NCBI GenBank assembly: GCA_007922305.1
Contig: ML677364.1
Span: forward strand, 21,683,326-21,747,325
Reading direction: 5' to 3'
Length of the DNA stretch: 64,000 bases
From: Dermatemys mawii
Lineage: Eukaryota > Chordata > Testudines > Dermatemydidae
The notes below the pieces were generated by a model. That model was not told where the DNA came from, did no database searches, and worked only from the letters and a program-made list of their open reading frames with translations. Below, in pieces: positions 10,756 through 21,830 of this stretch (position 1 is its first letter; each line of letters begins with the position of its first letter). The position numbers and the translations under genes were made by a program.

Positions 10756-11354
10756 TATTCATAAAGGCTTGGGGCCTTTTTAAGTATGAAAAAGTGGAAC
10801 TCACTTCAGAAAACCTGACCATTCTGTGTGTGTGTCTCTCTCTTTTTTAAAGCAAACTTGTGATTATAGGTCAGTTTTAGATGCAGCTCAGTAGAATCTT
10901 CAGGAGATAACCATGATGCTAGGAGAGTCCGTTGGATATATACACTGCTTTCCACTTATTTCATATATTGATTAAATTGTTCCAAACTTCTGGACTAAAT
11001 AGTTTGTATTCAAAACAATTTCATCCTTTATTCTGATCAATTCTTACAGCATAGTCTCTAGATAACTTGATCATTGACTGTAAGGCCCAATTAATTAGAC
11101 TTTTTTTCCATTGATTGCAAAGGGAACAGGATCAGAACCATAGTGAGAAAGCACAACATAGACAAAGACCTCCAGAAAGAGTTACAGGATAAAAGAGGAC
11201 TACAACTAAAGCTGGATTTTTCTTGGAATTATTCTATAAAGTGCTATGGAAACTGTGCTATGTATTCCAATGATCAGATAGAAATTATAAATATAAATCC
11301 CTTATTTAAATTAAAAATGTGATAAGAATGGATTTAACCAAAATGCTGGTCTAT
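10756..11354. other. Unique AT-rich DNA, nothing recognised
   Basis: No gene or repeat family was recognised in this interval. Confidence 0.4.
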
Positions 11355-11360
11355 TAGGGC

Positions 11361-11645
11361 AGTGGTCATCAAAGTGGGGTGCGCGCACCCCTGGGGGTGT
11401 GCAAGACAACCCCCAGGGGTGCGCGAGACCCCGGCATCTATCGGCGGCATTTCGGTGGACATGCCCCGGCCGCTGCGGGAACAGGTCAAATGCTGAAACA
11501 GGAAGTTCTACTTGTGTCCCACCGAAATGCCACCGACTGCAGAAGCTTTGCAGTTGGTGGCATTTCGATGGACACACTCCCGGGCTGCGAGAGGCATCGG
11601 GGAAGAGGAAAGGGGCCGTGGTGAAAAATTTTTGGCAGACGCTGC
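11361..11645. mobile_element. hAT-like MITE with GC-rich hairpin
   Basis: It begins 'cagtggtcatcaaagtgggg' after 'ttaggg' and ends at '...ggcagacgctgc' before 'gttaggg', leaving a partial direct repeat TTAGGG. Close to the left end 'gtgcgcgcacccctgggggt' pairs with 'acccccaggggtgcgcgaga', a stem of about 17 bp. The interior repeats 'catttcggtgga' and 'accgaaatgcc' as further inverted words. CpG-rich, non-coding. Confidence 0.65.
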
Positions 11646-11688
11646 GTTAGGGAGATCTTGTTTAGCCTTATTATCATATGCTTTACGG

Positions 11689-11986
11689 CAGTGGTTCTCA
11701 ACCAGGGTACACAAAGGACCTCCAGGGGGTACATCTACTCATCTAGATATTTGCCTGGTTTTACAACATGCTACATAAAAGCACTACTGAAGTCAGTACA
11801 AGCTAAAATTTAATGCAGATAAAATGAGAAAATAAAATGAGAAAGTAATAGAGTGCAATGACACTTTTGTATTTTTATATCTGATTTTGTAATCGAGTAA
11901 TTTTAAGTGAGGTTAAACCTGGGGTACTCAAGATAAATCACACTCCTGAAAGAGAAACAGTAGTCTGGAAAGATTGAGAACCACTG
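11689..11986. mobile_element. hAT-like MITE, 298 bp
   Basis: The terminal inverted repeats are 'cagtggttctcaacc' on the left and 'gattgagaaccactg' on the right. The 8-bp flanks CTTTACGG (11681-11688) and CTCTACAC (11987-11994) agree at five of eight places, a decayed hAT duplication. The interior is AT-rich and non-coding, so the copy must have moved with help from another element's transposase. Confidence 0.8.
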
Positions 11987-12582
11987 CTCTACACTGTGCT
12001 ATTTGGTTAGGAATTTGAAAAATCTTTAAAAGATATGACAGGAGAATATTAGAATATAAAACATAAGGGAAAAAACAATTAAAGCAAACCATTTTTTAAA
12101 ATTTTTCATTTCCAAACCCAAAATGTAACATATGAAATGAAAAATAAGAAAGGTTTCCAGTTATAGAGAAGAGGACAGAATCCTATCACAAGAAATATGA
12201 TACATTAGGGAGGAATCCTGGCTCCATTAGTGGGTGTTTTGCCATTGATTTCCATGGGATCAGGATTTCACCCCCTATCCTCTCAAATTCTTTTGTATTA
12301 ATTAGTAAGAAACTCTATCAAAGTTAACTAGAACTGTCAGATCTACACAAATATATTCAGAATTACAGATATTTTCTAAAATATTCAGCATTACAGATAT
12401 TTTCTATTTTTTGAGCATTAGTAATTTAACAACTTGAGTAGCTCTCTTTAAAAAAGTCTATTGTCCTAATCTCCTAGAATGAAAATATAGGATCCCCTGA
12501 AAGAGCTATGTTTGATATTAATGTAAGCCTTTTCACACACACCCCAAAATATACATCTCTTGATGTGTATGTATTAAGTTAG
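11987..12582. other. Unique AT-rich DNA, nothing recognised
   Basis: No gene seen. A local direct repeat, 'attacagatattttcta', occurs at 12361 and 12391. Confidence 0.4.
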
Positions 12583-12772
12583 GGATGGGGGATGGATAGC
12601 TCAGTGGTTTGAGCATTGGCTTATTAAACCCAAAGTTGTGAGCTCAATCCTTGAGGAGGCCATTGAAGGATTGGGGCAAAAAATCTGTCAGGGACAGTAC
12701 TTGGTCCTGCTAGTGTAGGCAGGGGACTGGACTCCATGATCTTTCCAGTTCTTTGAGATAGGTACATCTTCA
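12583..12772 (+). mobile_element. Turtle tRNA-derived (Pol III) SINE
   Basis: Box A is at 12597-12614 ('tagctcagtggtttgagc') and box B at about 12636-12650 ('ttgtgagctcaatcc'), the internal RNA polymerase III promoter of a tRNA-like head. The body 'ttggtcctgctagtg', 'aggcaggggactggactcc', then 'tccagttctttgagata' is the 3' part that turtle SINEs share with CR1, whose reverse transcriptase moves them. This family is known from cryptodiran turtles, which supports the organism call. A loose duplication ('atgtattaagtt' / 'acatttaagtt') may flank it. Confidence 0.88.
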
Positions 12773-13589
12773 TACATTTAAGTTTGGGGTTTTTAGCCTC
12801 CTAACTCCAACATTAATCACTATTTTTATTCAGGCCTTCTTCATTCTATAGTGTCCAATGGATTTATTTTAGTGGGTCTTCCTTATTATAGCTCAAAATA
12901 AAATAGCAACTCTTCTGTCTACACCACATGTCTTGGAAGCAGGAACACACTAGATTAGAGTGCAAGGCATTTTAGTCAGAAACAATTTTTAGCATTCTCA
13001 CCCTTTTAATATACCATCATAGTCCAGTGATTTTTAAAGGAGACGCTAAATCCCTTACAAGATGGAGCCCAGTAATCCTACATGTAAGTAAAGATTAGAT
13101 GGCAGTTGTTGTGTTAATGGCAGGAACAGATTTGTATAACAAAACTAATAGGATCCCATTCCTCCCAGAATGAACATTGAGTGAAATCCTGCCTAAATGC
13201 CAACTTTATTGGTTAGAGACATGAGTCTGATCTTGCTCCTGCTGAAGCTGATGCCAAAACCCCACAGACTTCAGTGGAGATCATTTCTATATTTATATTT
13301 CAGCAACAGGCTCTGGGGCAGCCAAGGACGGAGGAGAAGGAGAAATGGTGCCTATTCCTATTTGCTGCTGCTTTCATAATCAATAATGACTAGATTTTAA
13401 ATGTTCTGCTTTGAGCTTTTACTTCCTAAAAATAAAGTCAAAGCTTGGAAACAGTCAAGCTCAAAATTCAGAGTAAGAAAAATGTAACAGCTGCCTTGAC
13501 CTGTATCCCATGTGATTTTATTTAAATGGATCATTCTGACACCTGAAGAAATCCAGATTATATGTCTAAGTAGCAGCAATAATGTAAAC
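12773..13589. other. Unique DNA, nothing recognised
   Basis: No exon or repeat family was recognised. A short (gga)-rich run at 13330-13345 is the only simple sequence. Confidence 0.35.
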
Positions 13590-13815
13590 CCCAATCCTGA
13601 AAAAAAATATGGACATGTTCCACTTTATGGGACTGCCCATCTGTGTAAAATTAAACATGAGCACAAGTGTTTGCAGGATCAGGGCTTTATATAGAACCAG
13701 ACATTTAGATGCTGATTTACAAATAGAAGGCCTGATTCTCCACTGCCTTATGTTTGTATAGTCATTTGCACTTGTGCAAAGTGGGGGTAAAATGCTATTC
13801 AAGCAGAATCAGACA
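13590..13815. repeat. Two decayed dispersed palindromes
   Basis: 'ccccaatcctgaaaaaa' (13590) is answered by 'tttgcaggatcagggctt' (13670), and 'ggcctgattctccactgcct' (13727) by 'aagcagaatcagacatt' (13800). Each pair is the outer arms of the common 'ccaatcctgcaaacac / gtgtttgcaggatcgg' type reptile palindrome. Confidence 0.55.
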
Positions 13816-14077
13816 TTTTATATTCATTGTGCACTCTTTTTGCAGATGTGTAAATGACTGCACCAGATCCCAGGCAGCAGAAAATCAGGCTCAGAATAAC
13901 ATACATTTGTGGTATAGAAAAGTGAATAGAAATAGTAGAGAAAGAAGAGAAATATTAGCAGGTTACAGTAAAGAACTAGCAATAATAAAAAACTGGAAGA
14001 TTTTATTAAACATATTGTACTAAACATTTCCCATAAGAATGTATTTAAATTGAAAACTTGTTCAACAGAGGCTCTGG

Positions 14078-14150
14078 GCCAAATTCTCAATTGGTATAAA
14101 TTGAAATTGACCAATTTATTCCAGCTGAGGATTTGGACATCCATGTGTGT
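14078..14150. repeat. Decayed dispersed palindrome
   Basis: The arms 'gggccaaattctcaattgg' and 'ccagctgaggatttgga' are imperfect inverted copies around 'tataaattgaaattgacc'. Same class as the palindromes at 16.4, 36.1 and 52.9 kb. Confidence 0.55.
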
Positions 14151-15804
14151 CAAAATCAACATTCGTAATGACTTCAGCTTTTGCAAGAAAAAAAAAACAT
14201 GTTAAGATAGACGTTCTTTTCCCCCCCCCCCCTTGGAGATCAAACTGTCTTGAAAGACTGTTTCTTGAGGTCCCCCTTTGACCCTTAGGCAAAACCTTGC
14301 CAATGAAAAGATTCTTGCCCTTCTCCAAAATGAGGAGAATGATGGAACATAGAAAAGGAACACTGATCCCTGAGGAGCTCTCAGAAGGGAGGGAAAGCAC
14401 CTATTTATTTTTGTGTAAGTAATCTGCAGCCTCCTTTTCCAGATCTCTCTGCCTAGGCACAGCAAAGCTGCACAGTTGCGTTTTCATTTATATGTGCCTT
14501 TATCTGAATTTTGCAATACCTGTTTTGTAAAATTAAACAGGGAAAAGGACATTTAAGGAGTATTTGGTTCAAACTGCTCCAGCCATCTCTGCCAGTGCTG
14601 TTCAATGCTGAGTGCTGCCTTGTGCCTGGGGATTCCCTAGCTATGGATCAGACTGCTCTCCAGCGCCTTTGCACTACCACAACAGGGCAAGCTTGCCGCT
14701 CAGAATCAGGGTGTGCGTTCCCATTATCTACTCACTTGTACTGTCTTATCTACTTTCTCCTGCTGACACAATCAGCTGCCACTGTGCTACGTGTGAGAAA
14801 AGAGAAATCGTTCATATTTGAGCTGATTTCTACTATGCTTCTGAGCAATCTGTTCTATGCTGAGTCTTTAGGAGCTGTGCATGGGAGTGATTGTACAGAA
14901 TGTATGCAAACGGGCTTTTCCTTGCATATGGAACATGAACCCTTCATGACACTACTAGTTGCTGCTCAGATTGCAAATTTGCTTGGATTTAATGGCACAA
15001 CAGGATGTAGTTTACCAAGCATGTTTTGGAATCACTTTTGCAGCATTATTTTCCCTGGGTGCCTTTTTTTTCTCTCCAGACATTGCATCCCAGAATTGTA
15101 GCTCATACAAACTTCATTCAGCGTTCAGGATTAGCTCTCCTACCAGGACTGTGCTGAAAGCAGCGCTCCTGTTTTAACAAAATCAGAGATGTTTTGAGTT
15201 TTGATGGACCATGACACTGACTCTCCAGCTCCTAGTTCTACACAGAAAAAATACTGCCCGGCTTGATATGAAAAAAGACAAATGCCTCATCAATTGTGGG
15301 CATGTCAAGTGAATCCCAATTCTGGCCCCCACAGCTGTGCTGAGTCTCTTCTTGTGTAAATCTTTCATGCAAAAGCAAAAACCAGTAGGAAAGACTGTCA
15401 GAACAAGGCAGAGTTTTGCCTGCAGGAAGATGAGCTATGCTGCTGCAACCTACAGAATGAATGCCAAGTGAAATACCAGTTAAATAGGAATACATTGTCT
15501 GCAAATAATGTACCACCGAGTTTTGCTAAAGCCTGAGGTTATTGAGCAAGAAGTCAAACGTTTTCCTAAATATTATATCTTTAAAATGAATAACTTATAA
15601 CATGGGAGGAGAAAAAAACAACAGATTATCACAAACTTTTTTTTTTACTGTGATTTTTTTGCTTAGTCTCTGGATTAATATATCAAACATTACCTCTGTT
15701 TTTCTGAATTTGATCTTTTGGAAGTTTAAGCAACTGCTATTTGAGAGAAAACCAACATCAGAGGAAGAAATATTTGCATCAATAATGAAGAAAAACGCAA
15801 ATGC
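14151..15804. other. Unique DNA with a chance open frame
   Basis: An ATG at 14644 opens 152 codons to 15101, but the translation shows no domain, the frame has no splice context, and its composition is like the surroundings. A run of twelve C lies near 14220. I see no gene here. Confidence 0.4.
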
Positions 15805-15970
15805 TACTTAGCACTTACATAGCACTTTTCGTGTTCAGTGTGATTAACAAACGTTGTTCAATTGACAGTAAATTAAACAGTATTATCTCTTCATTCTTTT
15901 GTGGCCAGGGCTCTGGCCTGGGAGTGAGGAGATTTCCTGGTTGACTTTAAGTAACTCATTTAGGTCTTGT
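15805..15970. repeat. MIR-type SINE fragments in opposite orientation
   Basis: The left part ('acttagcacttacatagcac', 'gtgattaacaaacg') reads as MIR on +. The right part ('ggagatttcctggttgact', 'aagtaactcatttaggtc') reads as the MIR core on -. Both are strongly diverged. Confidence 0.45.
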
Positions 15971-16439
15971 GTAAACTAGCGAATTTTGGCATATTGGCTC
16001 CTTCATGTGGAATCATACAACCTGTCCACACACACAATTGCTCTCCGCAGTCCACAGGCCCTTACGCAGGACCCTATTTAGCTATCTTCTAATATCTTGC
16101 TGCAATTACATTTCAATCTGCCTTTCCATTTAACATCTGAAACACAGACACAAATATTTCTGGATGGCAAACTGCTATACAGCTGCTACAGGACAGGTGG
16201 ATGGAATCATTTTTAGGTCCATCTTCTCTGTTGCTATCCAGAGAATTCCTAGAAATCACTCTTACAGAGATAATATATGTTGGCTCTAATTTCCCCCTGG
16301 TCCTTTGGAGGAATGTCAGCAGAACTTTAGTAAAGCCAGTGTTCTAGCCAGGCAAATCAATCTGCAAATTTCTCTGTGTCTGGTAACTGTAGAAAAAGTA
16401 CCCAGACTGCAGTGCAAATGCACTGGCAGATTAGAGTCG

Positions 16440-16525
16440 TCAGCCTGGATCCTCATCTTCTGTAAATCAGTAGTTCCACTGGCATCAGTGAAGCTATGCA
16501 AATTTACATCAGCAGAGGATCTGGC
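16440..16525. repeat. Decayed dispersed palindrome
   Basis: 'tgtaaatcagtagttccac', 'ggcatcagtgaagctatgc' and 'aaatttacatcagcagagga' follow the order of the common turtle palindrome (outer 'gattctcagctggtgtaaatc', inner 'cattgacttcaatg'). Confidence 0.55.
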
Positions 16526-16664
16526 CTATTGTGTGGATGTGGATCATAACTGCCTCTTAAAGGGGATGGCTACTGTGGATGCAATGCATTATAGGCGCTT
16601 TTCCAGTGCAGACCATTCAGTTGCCAATGGTCGAATTCATATAGCATACGTGCAGCCTTAATCT

Positions 16665-16812
16665 CTCTGTTCCTAGTACCTTATCTGTAAAGTGGGTGCA
16701 ATAATACTTCCCTATCTCACAGGCATGTTGTGAGGTTAAGTTCACTGATCTGTGTGAGGAGCTCAAATGCATAAATAGATAGGTAATAATTATTTGTCTA
16801 AACAGCCGCTAT
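16665..16812 (-). repeat. MIR-type SINE remnant
   Basis: On + it reads 'accttatctgtaaagtgggt', 'gcaataatacttccctatctc', 'acaggcatgttgtgaggtta', the reverse complement of the MIR core. The copy is well preserved over the 25-bp centre. Confidence 0.75.
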
Positions 16813-17547
16813 GTATAACTGTGTTCCCTTATTGTAGGCATAAATATAAGAATAGACTTAAACAAAACTGATTCTGATTAATCTAGTGAGAGTATGCCTG
16901 TCTCATATGCTTGACATATGCATGCATTGAGACATGACTCACCCTTTAAACAATGATTCAGATTAGCTTTCCTTGTGGGCTGTATGTCTTTTGTCTGCCT
17001 TTGTTTCCAAAGTCTCTATAATCATCTCACGAGAACGGTGATGATTAAAATGAGACCTTTAATAGAGCCTGTACAGCAGAGTTCTTGGTAAAGGGCAGGA
17101 GGGAATGTCTCTATTGTTCTGCTGAAAAATCAAGAAGTCTGGAGTAGAAGATCATTTTAAACTGGGAAAATAAAAAAGCAGAGTGACATGGATGAGTGTA
17201 AAAGTGTTACTGCTGGAAGGGCAATATTGCCAAGTGATGTGACCTTATATCTGGTTACTGCATAAGAAGCTACTGAATGTGGAATAGCTGAGAGCAGTAA
17301 TGCTGACTGCCCACCACCATCACCCCTTGTTTGCTTTTACTAAGTCAGAGCTGCATGATCTCAATAAGAGACTAAATTTTGGAGTGTGTTTTATTTACAC
17401 AAACATGAGTTTTAAGGGCTCAGCTGTGCAGTTTGCACACACCTCCGGTAGGGTATGGCACAGAACAGACTGCACAAAGTTGATACAAATTGTTTCTCCA
17501 ATGCATTGGTCCCATGCTGTGGCCGGTTGCATAGGATTGCTGGAACT
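16813..17547. other. Unique DNA, nothing recognised
   Basis: No exon or repeat family identified. The open frame that starts at 17300 runs on into the transposon at 17548 and is a chance frame. Confidence 0.4.
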
Positions 17548-18237
17548 TAGGGTTGCCAACTTTCTAATTGCTGAAAACCGAACACCCTTACCCTGCCCTG
17601 CCTCTTTTCCCCCAAAGCCCCGCCCCCATACAATCCTCCTCCCTCCCTCCATCACTTGCTTCCCACCCCCCATCGCTCACTCCCACCTCTCCTGGGACTC
17701 ACCAGCTGCCTGCAGAGCCAGGCTGGGAGAAGCTGATGCCGGATTGGGGCACAGCGGGGTAGGGTGAGCAGACGGCAAGTGTGAAAAATCGGGACAAAGG
17801 GTGGAGGGTAATAGGAACCAATATAAGAAAAAGACCCCAAAATTGGGTCTGTCTCTATAAAATCAGGAATCTGGTCACCCTACAGTGGGGGCCAGTCCCT
17901 GGAGCAAGGAGCCAGGGCAGAGAGGGGTCGGTCCCCATAGCCAGGGCAATCAGGGCACAAAAAGACAGAAGGGGGGTGCACAGCACCCCCCTGAACGCCT
18001 TAGGCAGCGGCACCTACCTCTTGGAGCTGGTCCAGAAGCCAGCCGTTGCTCTCTGTCAGGCATCAGGCTGAGCAGAGAACATCTCCTTCATGGGGCTCCA
18101 TCCGCAGCTGCTGTTTTTTCCACACCCCAGTGGTGAAGCCTGGCTAATGTTGCCAACCAGACTGTTAGGTCCAGTCAGCTCCAGGTTCCCTTTTCGACTG
18201 GACATTCTGATCGAAAACCAGACACCTGGCAACCTTA
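17548..18237. mobile_element. hAT-like element split by a nested MITE
   Basis: The termini are 'tagggttgccaactttct' and 'cctggcaacctta'. The flanks CTGGAACT (17540-17547) and CTGGGACT (18238-18245) match at seven of eight places, an 8-bp hAT duplication. A second, 123-bp MITE sits inside at 17760-17882 with its own duplication, so this outer element is the older of the two. The interior is C-rich and non-coding. A related copy lies at 34918-35289. Confidence 0.82.
17760..17882. mobile_element. 123-bp MITE, nested copy
   Basis: The termini 'tagggtgagcaga' and 'tctggtcacccta' are inverted copies. The flanks CAGCGGGG (17752-17759) and CAGTGGGG (17883-17890) match at seven of eight places. The body contains 'aagtgtgaaaaatcgggaca' and 'ctctataaaatcaggaa'. 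The same element occurs at 26544-26667 and 34366-34487. The 8-bp duplication places it with hAT-type transposons. Confidence 0.85.
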
Positions 18238-18654
18238 CTGGGACTGTGGCCTTGACTCCTTCCAATCCCTTTTTGGGAGATTTGCTCCCTGAAGGAGCAA
18301 AAACTGAGCAGTCCCTGCTCACAGAGATTGCTGTTGTGACCTGCCCTGGCACGAGTGCAGGGAAGGCTTCTTGTATACCCTCCCTTCCCGTGCATCTGTA
18401 AAAGGGCAAATCCAAATCTAGCACTCAGTATTTTGATGTGCATGTCGATGGTCACTTGCCACATGTAGCCTTCCATATCCTACTGCGCTATGAGTACAAA
18501 TAGCTGTAAAAAGCTTTCCAGGTAGCAGGCTAGAGGCAGTGTTGAGGCTGAGTGGGACTTTTAGTCCTCCTTATGTAAAATAAAATACCCTCTGCCAAAT
18601 GTTCAGTAATCCTCTACCAGCTGCTAAATGACACTGAATGGAATGGAGCCAGAG

Positions 18655-19070
18655 GTGGTCTGGTATGGTGTACCGGGCCGCCGGTACACAGCCAGTCGTA
18701 TGGCAGGGCCTTTGATGCGGTGGGGCGGGGAAGGAGGGAGTCCAAAGGGGCAGCTGCTCCAGGGCCTGGCAATTTAAAAGGCCCCAGGGCTCCCAGCTGC
18801 TGCCACCACTACCCTGGGGCTTCAGTGCTGATTTAAAGGGCCCAGGGCTCCCAGCTGCTGCTGCTGCTGCCGCTACCACACCAGAGGCCAGAGCCCCGTG
18901 GGCTGGGCAATGCTTAAGGACTGGCTGTGGGAGTCTGGCACCAGCCCTGCCCCTTCTGCCCGAGGCCCCTCCCCTCCCAGGGGCCCACAGCCACTCGCTC
19001 ACCCACCGGTACCCAGGACCCAGCCACCTGCGTACCAGTAAGTCCATTAAGTTACTTTCACTTCTGAATG
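18655..19070. mobile_element. GC-rich turtle DNA repeat
   Basis: The left end ('tggtgtaccgggccgccggt') and right end ('caccggtacccaggacccag', 'cgtaccagtaagtccattaa') resemble a repeat I associate with turtles. The interior has two direct copies of 'cccagggctcccagctgctg' (18782 and 18841), the second followed by a (ctg)n run. Class is uncertain; no coding frame of note. Confidence 0.5.
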
Positions 19071-19447
19071 GAGCGCCACACTTCCTATAACAGAACAGTT
19101 AACTGACCTTTTTTTTGTGGCCAGACAATTTAATCCAAGTTTCAGTCCCTTCTGTCTGCCGCAGCTAGTGAAATCTAGTCAGAATAACTAGAGCCCTTGT
19201 AAGAAAAGAAAGTGAAAAAAGAACTCTCATTATTTGAGGGAGGTTGCTCTACCCCTTTAAATTAAGTGTCAGAGTTTGCAATGGATTAGTGTACATAACT
19301 TGTAAAGCCGTTTTCTCTTTCTCTACCATCTCTACTGTCTGTATTCAGAACTGGATTTGAAGAAAAGGATATTAACAGCAATGCCAGACTGGTCAGATGT
19401 TTTATTTCACACAGTAGAGCTCTGAGGAGGAGGGGAGCTCACTAATT

Positions 19448-19920
19448 TTGAGGCCACCACTAAACACAACCAGATTATTTAATCCAATTTTTACATCCAA
19501 TAACATTTTTAAAAATATTGAACTTAATGTGTCTTCCTTGTCCTTGTTCCTCCTCCTCATTTTCTTTCCTTTTTTCACTCACTTTGCTTTCTTTTATTTT
19601 CTATTGTGGTTTATCTTTTCCTCCATTTTATGTCTCTCATCTGTCTATTTTGTCTTATATTTAATATATTCGTTTGAATTTCAGTACATTTTTTCTCTCA
19701 GATCATTCCATTTTCATTCCCCCGTTCTCTTTCTAATTGTGACTTTCTTCAGCACTTTGTCCCCCACTTCCCTCGTCCATTTCTTTCCTATTTAATACTT
19801 TGCAGTGACCTTCTTTTCTCTCCCCTTTGTTAAATTTCTCCCTTCTCTCTTAAGCCTCTGCTCCCTCTTTCTGTCCCTTATGTACTGTCCCTTCTTTCTT
19901 TAGCTTCTCTTTCAACTGAG
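19448..19920. repeat. Pyrimidine-rich low-complexity tract
   Basis: For about 470 bases the + strand is dominated by T and C ('ttcttttattttctattg', 'tttctctcccctttg'), with few purine runs. The 115-codon open frame across it is a result of composition and starts without splice or domain support. Confidence 0.6.
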
Positions 19921-20822
19921 GCCAAGAAAGGAAGAGCAAATAGAGCTCTCCCATTGCACTGGGGAACTGATTTCTCCTCAACCCCCCTGACTCCCCAGCT
20001 TTAACCACTTGTGTTTACAGTAAATTCTCATTGAAAATGGAACAAGGAACTTGAATTACATTCCTACATGCATAACTTCCCTTCAGCAGCATCAGTTCGA
20101 TGTCACTCTGCTTCTCCTGCCTCTCCACAGAGTGATACATTTATGGAAAAAAAGCTACCTCAATGGCTTCATCTCTGTCACTGCAGATGGCTTTCCAGAC
20201 TCTGCCTTTTGTCTCTTTGGGCTGCGTTAAGCTGGTGCTCCCAGTTCAGCTCAGCAGTCAATGTTTCTTTGTGTGCTTAAACCACAAGCATTTTTGCCAT
20301 TCCTGCCTGGGCTACTTCAGACTTTTTTTCAACTCTTGCTGACCAACCTTGTTACCTTAGGGTAAACCCTGGTGTCAGCACTCAGCGCAAGTAACCAGGC
20401 TCTGCACTGACAAGTTCCTCGGTGACTTGAGATGGTAAGGAATACTTCCACCCACCTGGACAGAGCAGAGCAGCAGAGTCACTACACATCTGCTCCTGTA
20501 GCCTCTTGACTAAGAGAAGAATGGCAAGTGGGTCCATGTAGTCACAGATCCAGTGGCCCTCCCAATCTCCTTGATTTCAGTAGGAGCTGTATATGCTTAT
20601 ATGAAGGTCAGAAATGTGGCCCTCGTGTTTACCTTTACCTTTCCCCTAAAGCCTCACACAATTTGAATATTTTCCATCCTCCCAATTTTGCTGTCTCTAG
20701 ACACCTTTTCCGGGAGTTTAGGCAATCTAAACATGGTATTTCAGGAACCACTCATGGGAGAAGGTAAGGATATGAAGGATTAGGCATTCAAATTGTATTA
20801 TATGTCAACTGAGCATAAAAAT
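19921..20822. other. Unique DNA, nothing recognised
   Basis: No exon, RNA gene or repeat family was recognised. Confidence 0.35.
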
Positions 20823-20962
20823 ACAACTGTAAGGTAACTGCATTGTAAGCTCTGTGGGGCAGAGACTGTCTCCAAATGTGTGTTTGTACAACACCTAACA
20901 CAATGGGGCCCTGATCCTGAACGGGTTCTCTGAGTGTTCCCATAATACAAATAAACAATAAT
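20823..20962 (-). repeat. MIR/CORE-type SINE, 5' half
   Basis: On + it reads 'ttgtaagctctgtggggcag', 'agactgtctccaa', 'tttgtacaacacctaacac', 'aatggggccctgatcctg'. In reverse complement these words are the 5' half of the SINE whose other copy is at 30640-30880, so the two loci are one family in opposite orientations. Confidence 0.7.
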
Positions 20963-21529
20963 AATGTTAAGTACACAAGTAATGACTTCTTATGGTATCA
21001 CGATGTGAAGAAAATTACTCTTAAAAGATTACTTTGGAGGGGAGCGGGAGGGGAACTCCAGTATGAAAGAAAATACAGAAACGGTGTAGAAGGAAAGAAG
21101 ACCTCATAGTAGGAGACAGGGAGAAGAATACAGCGCACAGGCACTGACTTTTGGTTTTGCCAGTGGGTGTTTTTGAACAGGTGTGTATGTTTGGGAGGTG
21201 GCACTCGGCCAGTTTTGGGAGGAGGCTATTTTCAGCATATTTATACACTTCTTTCATATTCTAGGTATTGAATATGTGTCTATAATTGGTATCTTGACAA
21301 TGTAATCATTATTAAAATAGTAATGAACTACCTAATTACATTTTCACAAATTACAGTCTCTTAAAATCATTGCACTCACCTACAAGCTGTGCCACTAATG
21401 TCCCAATTTAAAGACATTTACATCTCACTATAGCTTTCTGGATGAAACTGTCAGCAACACTGTGGCTTGTGGGTGCTCAGTATGGGGTTTACAATCGCAC
21501 CAGTGGCTTTGCAGGACCATGTCCACATA

Positions 21530-21830
21530 CAGAAGGGGCCCCAGTGCCCACCCCTCCTCATCCCTTCCCCCCATTCAAGGCCCCACCACCACTTGGCTTT
21601 TTCACCCTGAGGCCCCATCCGCTGCTCACTTCTGTCTGCCCCATCCCCACCATGCGAGCAGTGGGCAGGACCTCAGGGGGAAGATGCCGAGTGGGGATGG
21701 AGCCTCAGGCCAGAGCATGGGCAGGGACTCAGGGGGAAGAGGGCATTGGAGTGGAGCAGAGGGCAGAGCCACGGTCCAAGCTCCAAGGCCCACAAAAGAT
21801 TAATCAGGCCCTATATTTTTCAGTTGGTGC
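21530..21830. repeat. GC-rich repeat-like block
   Basis: This block of 'ccccacc...ccttcccccc' and 'cctcagggggaagat' stands out by composition from its AT-rich flanks and holds inverted words ('ctgaggccccatcc' / 'gatggagcctcag'). It looks like the interior of a turtle hAT-type repeat, but I could not find clean termini. Open frames here reflect low stop density. Confidence 0.4.

Noticed and set aside
12583..12655. tRNA gene at the SINE head
   Set aside because: The tRNA-like head leads directly into a SINE body and cannot fold a full acceptor stem.
14644..15101. 152-codon frame in AT-rich DNA
   Set aside because: No domain, no splice or promoter context; consistent with chance.
17300..17767. 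155-codon frame
   Set aside because: Runs from unique DNA into a hAT element and its nested MITE without any motif.
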